64,000 nt of DNA. Source: Mesorhizobium sp. M2E.F.Ca.ET.219.01.1.1 (lineage in GTDB: Bacteria > Pseudomonadota > Alphaproteobacteria > Rhizobiales > Rhizobiaceae). The stretch lies in assembly GCF_004016445.2 (NCBI RefSeq), contig NZ_SADT02000004.1:124001-188000 (forward strand), in the 5' to 3' direction. Shown here piece by piece: positions 1-8,602 of this stretch. The translations under genes and the position numbers were made by a program. The first letter of the stretch is position 1, and the number at the start of each line of letters is the position of its first letter. A model generated the notes under the pieces. It did not search any database and had not been told where the DNA came from. It saw only the letters and a program-made list of their open reading frames with translations.

Positions 1-621
1 AAGCGCCGCCGGGTGCGGCGCGGCCCCTGCCTCATCCGACATCCTGATCGAGCGTTCGCATATCTCCAGCGCCTCGATCACATCCGAATTCGGCGCAGGC
101 TCGCCCGTCTTGAGATTCCACAGCCGCCGCACCGTACGCATCATCAGCGCTTCGATCGTGAGCGCCATCACATCATGGTCGTCGGGATGGTCGCGATGGA
201 CCTCGCGCATGGCGGCGGCATAGGCATCGTCCCATTTTTCGAACTCAGCGTCGCTCACGCCCTGCGGCTGCTGGAAGCGGGCGCTGAGCGCCTCGATCAG
301 CCGCCGCTCGATAGGGCTCGCGCTCGCCGCATTGGCTTGCGCCAGCCGCACATGCTCGAAACAGCGCCTGGCGACACGGTCGGCTTCGGCCTTGCCATGC
401 TCCTTCCAGGTCAGATTGTAGAAAGGCCCGGCGGCATAGGCGATGCCCCAATGGACGAAGGCGCAAGCTGGATCGGTCTCCAGCGCCTTCTCGAAGCACT
501 TTATCCCTTCCTCATGGTTGAAGCCGTAGCACCAGTTCAACCCGATATCGAACCAGCGCTGCGTTTCGGGCGAGGAGGTGGAGATGGGACGGCGATAGGT
601 GCCGAGGTCGAAGTGATCCAT
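1..621 (-). CDS. TPR-repeat protein, C-terminus beyond window
   Basis: The minus-strand frame is open from an ATG at 621 to the window edge, about 207 codons with no stop. The N-terminus reads MDHFDLGTYRRPISTSS and continues with helix pairs typical of tetratricopeptide repeats (FNHEEGIKCFEKALETDP, then FVHWGIAYAAG). No signal peptide is visible. It lies 84 bp after the FAD oxidoreductase on the same strand and is probably the last or next-to-last gene of the amino-acid uptake operon. TPR proteins are protein-interaction scaffolds; the partner cannot be told. The long plus-strand reading frame over it is a codon-bias shadow. Confidence 0.75.
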   Translation of the reverse strand, partial: MDHFDLGTYRRPISTSSPETQRWFDIGLNWCYGFNHEEGIKCFEKALETDPACAFVHWGIAYAAGPFYNLTWKEHGKAEADRVARRCFEHVRLAQANAASASPIERRLIEALSARFQQPQGVSDAEFEKWDDAYAAAMREVHRDHPDDHDVMALTIEALMMRTVRRLWNLKTGEPAPNSDVIEALEICERSIRMSDEAGAAPHPAAL

Positions 622-705
622 GCCCGATCGTTTCTCGCATTCGAGCCGGCGAAAACCGGCCACGCACAATCTGTGCCGAAAGACGCGGGCTTGGCAAACG
701 GCTTC

Positions 706-1830
706 TCAACTGTCGAACCGCGCGGGACGAAACGGCTCAAGCAACGGACTGGGCTCGCCGCTGACGATCTCGTCCGCCAGCAATTCGCCCGCGATGAGAC
801 CGAGCGTGGCGCCGCTATGGCTGAAGACGACGTTGTAGCCGGGAATGCCGGCCAGCTGGCCGATCACCGGTTCGCCATCGGCCGGTATCGGCTTCGGTCC
901 CATGTGATGGCTTTCCAGCGCCAGTTTCGGATTGCCTTCCAGCACCTTGGAGGCCTCTTCGAGCAGGCCCGCGATCGTCGATGGCTTGGCCTCGTAGCTG
1001 CCGTCGCCGCGCACAATGACTTCTTCCTCGGACCAGGCCGAGTCGAGCGCGAAACCGCCGTTGGGGGTCGGCCGGATGGCGACACGCGGCGTATTGAGCA
1101 CGGCGCGCAGCGGATGGCGGACTGGCTTGCTGAAGAGGAGCAGCGCGCGCGTCGTGCCGTCGCCAATGCGCCGGCCTGCTTTTGCCGCCATTGCCGGCAC
1201 CGCCGGGCCGGTCGCGACCACGACGGCGTCGGCATCGATAGCCAGGCCGGAGGAGGTCCTCACGCCGGTCGCCCGGCCATTGGCAAGAACAACATCGGCA
1301 GCGCCGGCATCGGTGACAATCCGCCCGCCGCGTTCGCCGAACTCCCGCAGCAGCAGGCCGATGAGCGATGGCAGATCGACCCAGCCTTCGCCGGCATTGA
1401 AGATGGCGCCTTGGCGAGAAACAGCCTTTGAGTCGATGCCTGGCGTGACGGCGGCGATCTCGGCGGGTGCGAGCAGCCGCGTCTCGTAACCGATCGCCTG
1501 TTCGTGGCGGAAGATTTCCTCGATCTGGTTGGCCGCATTGTCGGCGTCCCAGGTGAGCCCGCCGTCAAGCCGCAGCCAGGCGCGGCAATCCTGCCCGGCT
1601 GCGAACTTCCGGTAGCGGTCGAGGCCCGCGATGCGCAGCGCATGGTAGGCGGCCGAGCGTTTTCGCGCGGAGTTGAGCCAGGCGAGTGAGCGCGACGACG
1701 CGCCGTTGGCGACCGGCCCGTCGCTGACGATCGTCACTTGCGCGCCGAGCCGGGCGAGATGAACGGCGGTTGAGACGCCGAAGATGCCGGCGCCGATGAC
1801 GGCGACCTTGAGGGCGGATTTTTCAGTCAT
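706..1830 (-). CDS. FAD-dependent amine/D-amino acid oxidoreductase (DAO family)
   Basis: A 374-residue protein starting at ATG 1830 (MTEKSALKVAVIGAGIFGVS). The GxGxxG dinucleotide fold (VIGAGIFGVSTAVHLARLGA) is at residues 10-30, and the C-terminal GYNVVFSHSGATLG segment is typical of DadA/glycine-oxidase-like DAO enzymes. Such enzymes oxidise amines or amino acids with FAD and release an imine or keto acid; the substrate is not predictable here. It lies 55 bp downstream of the ABC permease-ATPase in the same orientation, so the imported compound is probably its substrate (inference). A start further upstream at 2028 would add 66 arginine- and serine-rich residues lying inside the ATPase gene and is rejected. 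Confidence 0.85.
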   Translation of the reverse strand: MTEKSALKVAVIGAGIFGVSTAVHLARLGAQVTIVSDGPVANGASSRSLAWLNSARKRSAAYHALRIAGLDRYRKFAAGQDCRAWLRLDGGLTWDADNAANQIEEIFRHEQAIGYETRLLAPAEIAAVTPGIDSKAVSRQGAIFNAGEGWVDLPSLIGLLLREFGERGGRIVTDAGAADVVLANGRATGVRTSSGLAIDADAVVVATGPAVPAMAAKAGRRIGDGTTRALLLFSKPVRHPLRAVLNTPRVAIRPTPNGGFALDSAWSEEEVIVRGDGSYEAKPSTIAGLLEEASKVLEGNPKLALESHHMGPKPIPADGEPVIGQLAGIPGYNVVFSHSGATLGLIAGELLADEIVSGEPSPLLEPFRPARFDS

Positions 1831-1885
1831 GACTGCAGCTTTCGATGATCGGGCTTTGGCTTGGGAGAGGGCGAGGCGGGATCGC

Positions 1886-3406
1886 TCACAGCACCTCGGC
1901 GAGAAATTGCCGGAGTCTTGGGCTTTTCGGCCGGTCGAATATCTCCGCCGGCGGGCCGACCTCGACGATGCGGCCCTCGTCCATGAAGGCGACCTGGTCG
2001 GCCACCTTGCGCGCGAACCCCATCTCATGGGTGACGACGATCATCGTCATGCCGCGCCGGCCGAGGTCGGCCATAAGGTTGAGCACGCCTTTGACCAGTT
2101 CGGGGTCGAGCGCGCTGGTCACCTCGTCGAAGAGGATGACTTCGGGGTCCATGGCCAGCGCGCGGGCGATCGCCACGCGCTGCTGCTGGCCGCCGGAGAG
2201 GCGGCTCGGCCGGTAGTCCGCGCGGGCGGCAAGGCCCACTTCGGCAAGCTGCGCTTCGGCCAAACGCCGTGCCTGGCTTCCCGCCATGCCCTTGATCTTG
2301 GTCAGCGCAAGCATGACGTTCTCGATCGCCGTGTGGTTCGGGAACAGGTTGAAATGCTGGAACACCATGCCGACGCGGCGGCGAAGCTGCTCCGGTTGCA
2401 TCGCCAGAATGCTTTCGCCGTCGAGCAGGACGTCACCGGCCTTGGGCTCGACCAGCCGGTTGAGGCAGCGCAGCAGTGTCGATTTCCCTGATCCCGATGG
2501 ACCGATCACGCAGGTGACCGTCCCCGGCTCGACCTTGAGCCTTATCTCTTTCAGCACCTGCAGTTCGCCATAGGCCATGTCGAGGTCGCGCACCTCGAGG
2601 CTGCCGGCCTTGATGGCCGGCCGTGCCGTTGCGGGGGCCTTGCCCGACACGTCCCTCAACTCGCCGACCTCGACCAGGCCGCTGACGGCGGCGCCCGGTT
2701 TCTGCCTGCCTAGCCGCAGACGGTTGTCGATATGGTTGACCACGTGGGTCAGCGGCACCGTGATGATCAGATAGAACATGCCGGCCAGAAGCAGCGGCGA
2801 CAGATTGCCGGTGACCACTGCCTGGTCCTGGCCGATGCGGAAAATCTCACGCTCGGAGGCAAGCAGGCCGAGGAAATAGACGAGGCTGGAATCCTTGACG
2901 TTGCCGATGAACTGATTGACCAAAGCGGGAAGCACGCGGCGTATGCCCTGCGGAATGACGATCAGCCGCATGCCCTGGCCATAGCTCATGGAGAGCGCGC
3001 GGCACGCTTCCATCTGACCGCTCTCGACGCTCTGGATCCCCGAGCGGAAAATCTCGCCGATATAGGCGCCGGCAATCAGGCTCAGCGCCACGATGCCGAG
3101 CGGGTAAGGCGAGGGGCCGAACAGCTCGCGGCCGATGCGGGCAAAACCCTGGCCGATCAAAAGGATGGTGAGGATCGCCGGCAGCCCGCGAAAGATGTCG
3201 GTATAGACGCGCGCCGGAATCCGCAGCCAGGCAGAGCGCGAGATGCCCATGACCGCAAGGATCATACCTATGACGATGCCGAGCACGGTCGAAGCCGCGG
3301 CCAAGATCAGCGTGTTCTTCAAGCCGACCATGAGCAACGACGGCAGCACCGATGCCATCGCGTCCCAATCGAAGAAGCTGCGCTGAAGGTTCTCTAACCA
3401 ATTCAT
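1886..3406 (-). CDS. Polar amino acid ABC transporter, fused permease-ATPase
   Basis: A 506-residue fusion of both core halves of a HAAT-type importer. Residues 1-235 are a His/Glu/Gln-type permease with about five membrane helices and the EAA-like loop (EACRALSMSYGQGMRLIVIP). Residues 270-506 are an ABC ATPase with Walker A GPSGSGKST (302-310), signature LSGGQQQR, Walker B VILFDE and the H-loop VVTHEMGF. The linker at about 236-268 is rich in Ala, Gly and Val. These domains are normally separate subunits; one chain would dimerise to form the full transporter. It follows the solute-binding protein (about 100 bp) and precedes the DAO enzyme, so it is the import step of this operon. Confidence 0.92.
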   Translation of the reverse strand: MNWLENLQRSFFDWDAMASVLPSLLMVGLKNTLILAAASTVLGIVIGMILAVMGISRSAWLRIPARVYTDIFRGLPAILTILLIGQGFARIGRELFGPSPYPLGIVALSLIAGAYIGEIFRSGIQSVESGQMEACRALSMSYGQGMRLIVIPQGIRRVLPALVNQFIGNVKDSSLVYFLGLLASEREIFRIGQDQAVVTGNLSPLLLAGMFYLIITVPLTHVVNHIDNRLRLGRQKPGAAVSGLVEVGELRDVSGKAPATARPAIKAGSLEVRDLDMAYGELQVLKEIRLKVEPGTVTCVIGPSGSGKSTLLRCLNRLVEPKAGDVLLDGESILAMQPEQLRRRVGMVFQHFNLFPNHTAIENVMLALTKIKGMAGSQARRLAEAQLAEVGLAARADYRPSRLSGGQQQRVAIARALAMDPEVILFDEVTSALDPELVKGVLNLMADLGRRGMTMIVVTHEMGFARKVADQVAFMDEGRIVEVGPPAEIFDRPKSPRLRQFLAEVL

Positions 3407-3506
3407 TCGCCAACCTGCCTTGCTCGGCGACGGAATCGCCCGTCGCGCGATCGCTCATGGCCCGCCTGGAAGGCCGCCGGCATTCGCGCCGGCGGCAGTT
3501 TGCAGG

Positions 3507-4343
3507 TCAGTTCTTCTTCGGGAGATATTGCTCCGGCATCGGCGATCCGGGGAACCATTTCTGGTAGAGCTCGCGCCAGGTGCCGTCCTGCATGGCTTCG
3601 TGGATGCCCTTGTTCAGCGCCTCGCGAAAAGCGTCGTTGCCCTTGCGGATAACGAAACCAGCCGGCGCGTCGAAAGACGGAATGTTGATGGCGATCTTAA
3701 GCGACGGATAGCGCTCGCCATATTGTTTGGCCGCCTCATAATCGAGGAAGTGTCCGTCGATCGTGCCGTTGTTGAGCGCGGCGATAGCCGAGTTGTTGTC
3801 GGGGAATTTCACCAGGTCGGTATGGGTAAAATTCTTGGTAGCGTAGATTTCCTGCAGCGTGCCCTGGACGACGCCGAGGCGCTTGCCGGCAAGGCCTTCG
3901 GCGCTGGTGATCTTGGGGTCGGACGTCAGCACGGACAGATACCCGGCAAGATAGCCGTCGGAAAAGTCGACCGTTTGCTTGCGCTTCTCGGTCGTTCCGA
4001 TGGCCGCGACGGCCACATCGAAGCGTTGGTTGGCGACGGACGGCATCAGCGCCGAGAACTCCTGCCCAGTGAAGGTCACCTGGTCCGGCTTGAAACCCAT
4101 CCGGCCCACCACGTTGAGGAAGAATTCGAGATCGAACCCGGTGAACTTGCCGTCGGCGGTGGTGAAGGCATAAGGCTTGGCGTCGCCCATCGTGCCGACG
4201 CTGATCGTCTTTGGGTCTATGAGATTGTAGGGATTGTCCGTCGCCCACGCCTTGGGCAGCGATAGGAGCGCAAGTGCGACTGCTAGGATCAAGGAGCCGA
4301 CGCGCTGGCGGCGGCCTGAAATGAAAAGACCTCTGATGTGCAT
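3507..4343 (-). CDS. ABC transporter substrate-binding protein, family 3
   Basis: A 278-residue periplasmic protein with a Sec signal peptide (hydrophobic SLILAVALALLSLPKAWA near residues 17-34), followed by the family-3 fold: ISVGTMGDAKPYAFTTADG, FTGFDLEFF and GKRLGVVQGT. This family binds amino acids or opines. GGAG lies 8 bases before the ATG (gtggagaacaacc). It is the first gene of the minus-strand uptake operon and diverges from the LacI regulator. The shared intergenic region holds a 34-bp palindrome likely to control it. Confidence 0.9.
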   Translation of the reverse strand: MHIRGLFISGRRQRVGSLILAVALALLSLPKAWATDNPYNLIDPKTISVGTMGDAKPYAFTTADGKFTGFDLEFFLNVVGRMGFKPDQVTFTGQEFSALMPSVANQRFDVAVAAIGTTEKRKQTVDFSDGYLAGYLSVLTSDPKITSAEGLAGKRLGVVQGTLQEIYATKNFTHTDLVKFPDNNSAIAALNNGTIDGHFLDYEAAKQYGERYPSLKIAINIPSFDAPAGFVIRKGNDAFREALNKGIHEAMQDGTWRELYQKWFPGSPMPEQYLPKKN

Positions 4344-4438
4344 GGTTGTTCTCCACTCTGTAGATCGGTCCGTGCGGGGGCACAGCGAACAATTTCTGTA
4401 CGGCCTACGATCGACGCCTGTGGCGTTCTTCTTGTGAT

Positions 4439-4472
4439 GAGACCGGTCTCAAATCGATTTGAGACCGGTCTC
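4439..4472. promoter_or_regulatory. Perfect 34-bp palindrome, likely LacI-family operator
   Basis: The sequence is perfectly self-complementary over 34 bp. It consists of two copies of GAGACCGGTCTC, each itself a 12-bp palindrome, joined by AAATCGATTT. It lies between the divergent solute-binding protein gene and the LacI-type regulator. A TTGACA hexamer (4473-4478) begins directly at its right edge, pointing toward the regulator gene. The placement suggests repression of both directions by the adjacent regulator. That pairing is an inference. Confidence 0.75.
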
Positions 4473-4534
4473 TTGACATTTGTAGGCACGACGACGAGCA
4501 TCCGTCAACGAATTTGAAGAGCGATTTTTCCACA

Positions 4535-5611
4535 ATGAAGCGCCCGCCCAAGAATTCCTCGATCACCGTCAGCGACGTTGCCCGGGAAGCGAAGGTTTCC
4601 AAGGCGACCGCCGCGCGCGTTCTGGGCGGCTATGGCCGGGTCAGTCAGACAGTCCACGCGGCAGTGTCGGAAGCGGCTAAGGCACTGGGCTATCGCCCGA
4701 ACGAGCTGGCGCGCAGCATGACGACCGGCCGTTCGGGCAGTATCGGTGTCGTCGTCGGCGATATCGAGAACCCTTTCTTCTCGCTTGCGGTGCGCGGCAT
4801 AAGCGATGTCGCAAGGTTATCGGGCATCAACGTCATTCTGGCCAACTCGGGTGAGGAGGTCGAAGCGGAAAAGAGCGCCATACGCGTGCTCCTGGCAAAG
4901 CAGGTCGACGGGCTGATCATTACGCCCGCCCAAGCTGGAGACATCGCCCACCTCAGGGAGATTTCCTGCCCGCTCGCGCTGCTCGATCGGGCACTGCCGG
5001 AGCTGGATGTCGACACGGTAACGGTGGATGACCGCAACGCTGCACTACGCGCGACCCGCATGTTGACCCAAGCCGGGCACCGTAGGATCGCCTATGTCAC
5101 CGCCGCGGTGTTGTCGGGGGATTTTCGCGGTGCTGCTTCAAGCATCAATACCTCCACGGTGCGGGAGCGCATCCTGGGTTTCTTGGAAGCCTGCCGCGCA
5201 GCCGGCATCGAGAATGCGGAGCGCAATATTCATTTCGGCAGCAGCCGATCGGAGAGGTCCCATGGCTTGCTGCTGCAGATGCTCCGGAGCGCCGACAGGC
5301 CGACTGCAATCCTGGCCTCCGACAGCGTCGTGGCGCTCGATCTTTTCAAGGCGATCCGGGAATGCGGCCTCGGCATTCCGCGGGACATATCGTTGGTCAC
5401 CTTCCATGATGCGGACTGGACCAGCGTGACGACTCCCCCGATCACCGTGATCGATCAGCCGGTCTATGCACTCGGAAAATCGGCGGCGGAGCTTCTCATC
5501 CGCCGCCTGAAAGGCGATGATCGGTCCCCTGAAAGGATAGTCCTGCCGACGACCATCATTGAGCGGATGTCAGTAGGTGCTCCCCTGAACCTGCCGCACC
5601 ATCAATCCTGA
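4535..5611 (+). CDS. LacI-family transcriptional regulator
   Basis: A 358-residue repressor-type protein. The LacI helix-turn-helix is at the start (ITVSDVAREAKVSKATAARV), followed by the hinge (GYRPNELARSMTTGRSGSIG) and a periplasmic-binding-protein-like effector domain (VVVGDIENPFFSLAVRGI; LLDRALPELDVDTVTVDD). The ATG at 4535 is preferred; an in-frame TTG at 4514 would add seven residues. It faces away from the amino-acid uptake operon across the 34-bp palindrome, so it is the probable local regulator with the imported compound or a catabolite as effector. Confidence 0.9.
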   Translation: MKRPPKNSSITVSDVAREAKVSKATAARVLGGYGRVSQTVHAAVSEAAKALGYRPNELARSMTTGRSGSIGVVVGDIENPFFSLAVRGISDVARLSGINVILANSGEEVEAEKSAIRVLLAKQVDGLIITPAQAGDIAHLREISCPLALLDRALPELDVDTVTVDDRNAALRATRMLTQAGHRRIAYVTAAVLSGDFRGAASSINTSTVRERILGFLEACRAAGIENAERNIHFGSSRSERSHGLLLQMLRSADRPTAILASDSVVALDLFKAIRECGLGIPRDISLVTFHDADWTSVTTPPITVIDQPVYALGKSAAELLIRRLKGDDRSPERIVLPTTIIERMSVGAPLNLPHHQS

Positions 5612-5679
5612 CTGTGCAGGCCGCAACAAACCGGCCGACGCGACGGGAGGGGCGCGCCGGCCGCTCGGTCCTGGGAAGA

Positions 5680-7320
5680 TCAGCTCTCCAGCCAGACCTT
5701 TTCGAAATGCTGCTCGAGCGCCTGGTGCTGTTCGCAGCCCTGCACGCCCTTGCGATAGGTGCGGTAGACCGAGCGCCAGTAGGGCTGGATGATGATGCCG
5801 CTATCGCGCAAATTGGTCTCGATCTTGGCCATGATCTCCTTGCGCTGCGCGGCGTCCGGCATTGCCAGCGCCTGGTCGAGAAGCTCGTCGAACTCCTTGT
5901 TCGCATAGGCGCTTTCGTTCCAGGCCGCGCCCGACTTATAGGCCAATGCCAGCACCTGGACGCCGAGGGGGCGGCCGAGCCATTCGGTGCAGGAATAGGG
6001 GAACTTGCTCCAGTCGTTCCAGAAGGTCGCGGCCGGCAGCACGGTGCGCTTGATCTTCAGGCCCGCCTCGCGGATTTGCGCCGCGATCGCGTCGGCGGTG
6101 CTCTTTTGCCATTCGATGTCGACCGAGATCAGCTCATATTCATGATCGGCCTTGCCGGCTTCCGCGATCAGCTTCTTGGCCTGTTCGACATCGCGCTTGG
6201 CCGGGCCGATATCGGCGAATTCCGGATGCATGGGGCCGACATGGTGGTTGTCCGCGGGCTTGCCGCGACCATCGAGACCGAGCTTCAGCACCGCCGCATT
6301 GTCGACGGCAAGTTGGGCCGCGCGACGCACCTTGACGTCGTCATAGGGCGCGTTGGAGACATTGAAGCGCGCCACGATGGTCGAGCCGGTGGCGATCTCG
6401 GAATTCTGCAGGCCCATCTTGTCGGTCTGCGAGACGGCGTCCGACGCGGTCTCATGGTCGGTGTCGATCTCGCCGGATTCGAAGGCCGACAGCATGGCGT
6501 TGGGATCGGAGCCGTAATCGACCCATTTGATGCCGTCGAGATGGAACTCGCCCTTCCACCAGGGCTTGTCCTTGCGCTTCACCTCCGCGCCCGTCTCGGC
6601 GTCCCAGCTCACCAACTCGCACGGGCCGGTGGTGATGGCCAAAGCCTTCTTCGGGTCGGCATCGCCCTCATAGGAGCGGTGCATGATCAGCGCCGGATAG
6701 TCCGCCATGCCGGCAATCAGCGAGATGTCTGGCTTGGGCAGGTTGAGCTTGACGGTGTAATCGTCGACCTTCTGGATGCCGCCATCGACCGGCTTCTTGG
6801 TGTCGGCATTGACCAGCGCGCCCATGCGCGCCGCGACCGAATTGCCGGCGACCGAGGCATCGCACCAGCGGTTGAGGTTGTGGATCACGTCGTCGGCGTT
6901 GAATGTGTCGCCGTTCGACCAGGTGATGCCCTTGCGCACATGCAGGGTGATCGTCTTGGCGTCGTCGCTGGTTTCCCAGCTTTCCAGCAGCCACGGCTCG
7001 AAGGAAAAGTCGGTGTTCCAGCGCACCAGATATTCGTTGCACTGGCGCGCGACATTCGACATCTCGACGCCGTCGAAGGTGCGCGGATCCTTGAAGCCTT
7101 TGACGTTCATGGCGACGCGCAGCACACCGCCCTTTTTCGGCTCGGCGGCCCGGGCGGGCGAGGGGGTAATCCCGCCCAGCGCCATCGCGCCGGCGGCGCT
7201 GACGCCGAAGCCGGCCATCAGCGCCAGATATTCGCGCCGGCTGATCGCGCCCTTCTTGAAGTCGTCGGCGATCGGCTTTGCACGCGGGTGCAGTTTCCTG
7301 TCGGTCAGCATGAATTTCAT
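5680..7320 (-). CDS. ABC transporter substrate-binding protein, family 5 (peptide type), Tat-exported
   Basis: A 546-residue protein from ATG 7320, preceded by gagggaacgacg. A twin-arginine signal (ISRREYLALMAGFG, Arg28-Arg29) leads into a hydrophobic stretch and ARAAEP cleavage region. The family-5 core follows: GVLRVAMNVKGFKDP, the long dipeptide/oligopeptide-type fold, and DVKVRRAAQLAVDN. No permease or ATPase genes lie beside it, so it either uses components encoded elsewhere or is an orphan receptor. It ends a minus-strand run with the esterase, cysteine hydrolase and M24 enzyme, which suggests these degrade what it captures (inference). Confidence 0.9.
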   Translation of the reverse strand: MKFMLTDRKLHPRAKPIADDFKKGAISRREYLALMAGFGVSAAGAMALGGITPSPARAAEPKKGGVLRVAMNVKGFKDPRTFDGVEMSNVARQCNEYLVRWNTDFSFEPWLLESWETSDDAKTITLHVRKGITWSNGDTFNADDVIHNLNRWCDASVAGNSVAARMGALVNADTKKPVDGGIQKVDDYTVKLNLPKPDISLIAGMADYPALIMHRSYEGDADPKKALAITTGPCELVSWDAETGAEVKRKDKPWWKGEFHLDGIKWVDYGSDPNAMLSAFESGEIDTDHETASDAVSQTDKMGLQNSEIATGSTIVARFNVSNAPYDDVKVRRAAQLAVDNAAVLKLGLDGRGKPADNHHVGPMHPEFADIGPAKRDVEQAKKLIAEAGKADHEYELISVDIEWQKSTADAIAAQIREAGLKIKRTVLPAATFWNDWSKFPYSCTEWLGRPLGVQVLALAYKSGAAWNESAYANKEFDELLDQALAMPDAAQRKEIMAKIETNLRDSGIIIQPYWRSVYRTYRKGVQGCEQHQALEQHFEKVWLES

Positions 7321-7493
7321 CGTCGTTCCCTCTGTTGTTGGGCGCCCCGGGATCGCCAGGCGCGGGGGCGGATGCGACCGCCGGGGCGCCATTGCCTGCT
7401 GAGGAATGATAGGTCCGCTTTCCGCAGCGAAATGTTTGGTTTTCCGCAGTTCTTGTGCGTTGTTCCGCAGAGGGAACTTGACTCAGACGGCCT

Positions 7494-7624
7494 CGCCCCC
7501 TCATCCGGCGCGCTTCGCGGCCACCTTCTCCCGAGGGGAGAAGAGGTTCGCGCCGGCGCTGACAGGCTCCTCTCCCCTTGGGAGAGGTTAGCCGAGCGAA
7601 GCGGAGGCTGGGTGAGGGGGAGCG
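7494..7624. repeat. Palindromic intergenic repeat (rhizobial type)
   Basis: The non-coding stretch between the peptide-binding protein and the esterase holds opposed copies of CCCTCATCCGGC.GCTTCGCGGCCACCTTCTCCC and CTCTCCCCTTGGGAGAGGTTAGCC...GGGTGAGGGG. The outer ends (ccccctcatcc / gggtgaggggg) and inner parts (ttctcccgagggga / tctccccttgggaga) pair as an imperfect hairpin. This organisation matches the families of intergenic mosaic or palindromic repeats widespread in rhizobial genomes. No protein is encoded. Confidence 0.6.
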
Positions 7625-7628
7625 CCGT

Positions 7629-8597
7629 TCAATACGGCCACTCGCCCCGCCCAAGCGCGCCGATATCCGCAACAATCCTCGCAAATGCCTCCGCCGCACG
7701 CAGCACGGTAGCGCGGGCCCGCAAAAAACTGTGTACCAGCCGCTTCTCCTCGCGCCACCACGCTTGTCCGCCAGCGGCAACAATCCGGTCGCGATAGGTC
7801 TCGCCGTCCGAGGACAGCGGGTCGCACTCGGCGGTGACGATCACTGTCGGCGGCAGTCTGGAAAAGCCACGATCCGCGAGCGGCGAGAACGTTGGGTCGT
7901 CCGCCGACTGCCCGGGCGCCGACCGAATGCGCTGATAGAACTCGATATCGGCAAGCGTAAGCAGCGGCGCCTCGGCATGCTCGACGTAGGAGCGCCCGGT
8001 CTCGCCGCCGCCTAGCCCCGGATAGATCAGCATCTGGCCAACGGCATACCGGGGATGCCGCCGTGTCGCCTGCGCCACCGCGGCGGCCAGATTGCCGCCG
8101 GCGCTTTCGCCGCAAAGCACGATCGGCAGCGCGCTGGTCGCGGAGACCCATTCGAACACGGCCAGCGCATCGTTGAAGGAGGCCGGATGCGGATGCTCCG
8201 GCGCCAACCGGTAATCGGCCGAGACCACTTCAAACCCTGTGCCGGCGCAGATCTCGGCGCAGATGTCGTCGTGACTGTCGAGATCGCCGAGCACGAACCC
8301 GCCGCCATGATAATAGACGACGATCGCCGCCGCCTTACCCGCCATCCGATAGCGGCGGACCGGGATCGCATGCGCCGCCGTGGCGACGACGCCATCGCTG
8401 GCGGTCACACCATCTGGGCGACCCCGATGGAAGGCCACGCACATCCGGTCATAGACCGCGCGCTGCTCCGCGATGGGCGCGGCAACGATCTCCGGCGGGT
8501 ACCAGCTGTTGACCCGGTCGATATAGTCCCAGAGCTCCGCATCGAGCCGGTCGGCATATTTGCCGCGGCTCGCCGGATCGGTTGGTCCGCCGACCAC
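7629..8597 (-). CDS. Alpha/beta hydrolase, HSL-like esterase
   Basis: A 322-residue hydrolase read from a GTG at 8597. GGAG lies about 8 bases upstream, and the upstream gene stops 5 bp before it. The oxyanion-hole motif YYHGGGFVLGD, the nucleophile motif GESAGGN, a late Asp (AECDPLSSDG) and His (LVHSFL) form the hormone-sensitive-lipase type triad. Members hydrolyse short-chain esters or lactones in the cytoplasm. The tight spacing shows co-translation with the cysteine hydrolase upstream. A longer frame to 8900 is composed of shadow sequence and is rejected. Confidence 0.82.
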   Translation of the reverse strand: MVGGPTDPASRGKYADRLDAELWDYIDRVNSWYPPEIVAAPIAEQRAVYDRMCVAFHRGRPDGVTASDGVVATAAHAIPVRRYRMAGKAAAIVVYYHGGGFVLGDLDSHDDICAEICAGTGFEVVSADYRLAPEHPHPASFNDALAVFEWVSATSALPIVLCGESAGGNLAAAVAQATRRHPRYAVGQMLIYPGLGGGETGRSYVEHAEAPLLTLADIEFYQRIRSAPGQSADDPTFSPLADRGFSRLPPTVIVTAECDPLSSDGETYRDRIVAAGGQAWWREEKRLVHSFLRARATVLRAAEAFARIVADIGALGRGEWPY

Positions 8598-8602
8598 TGC
8601 CG

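Noticed and set aside
13..1431. Plus-strand open frame of 472 codons
   Set aside because: It lies opposite the TPR protein and FAD oxidoreductase, whose motifs are clear; its composition is the mirror of GC-rich coding sequence.
5614..7797. Plus-strand open frame of 727 codons
   Set aside because: Antisense to the Tat-exported peptide-binding protein; no recognisable motif and rich in Arg, Gly, Asp and Val as expected for a shadow.
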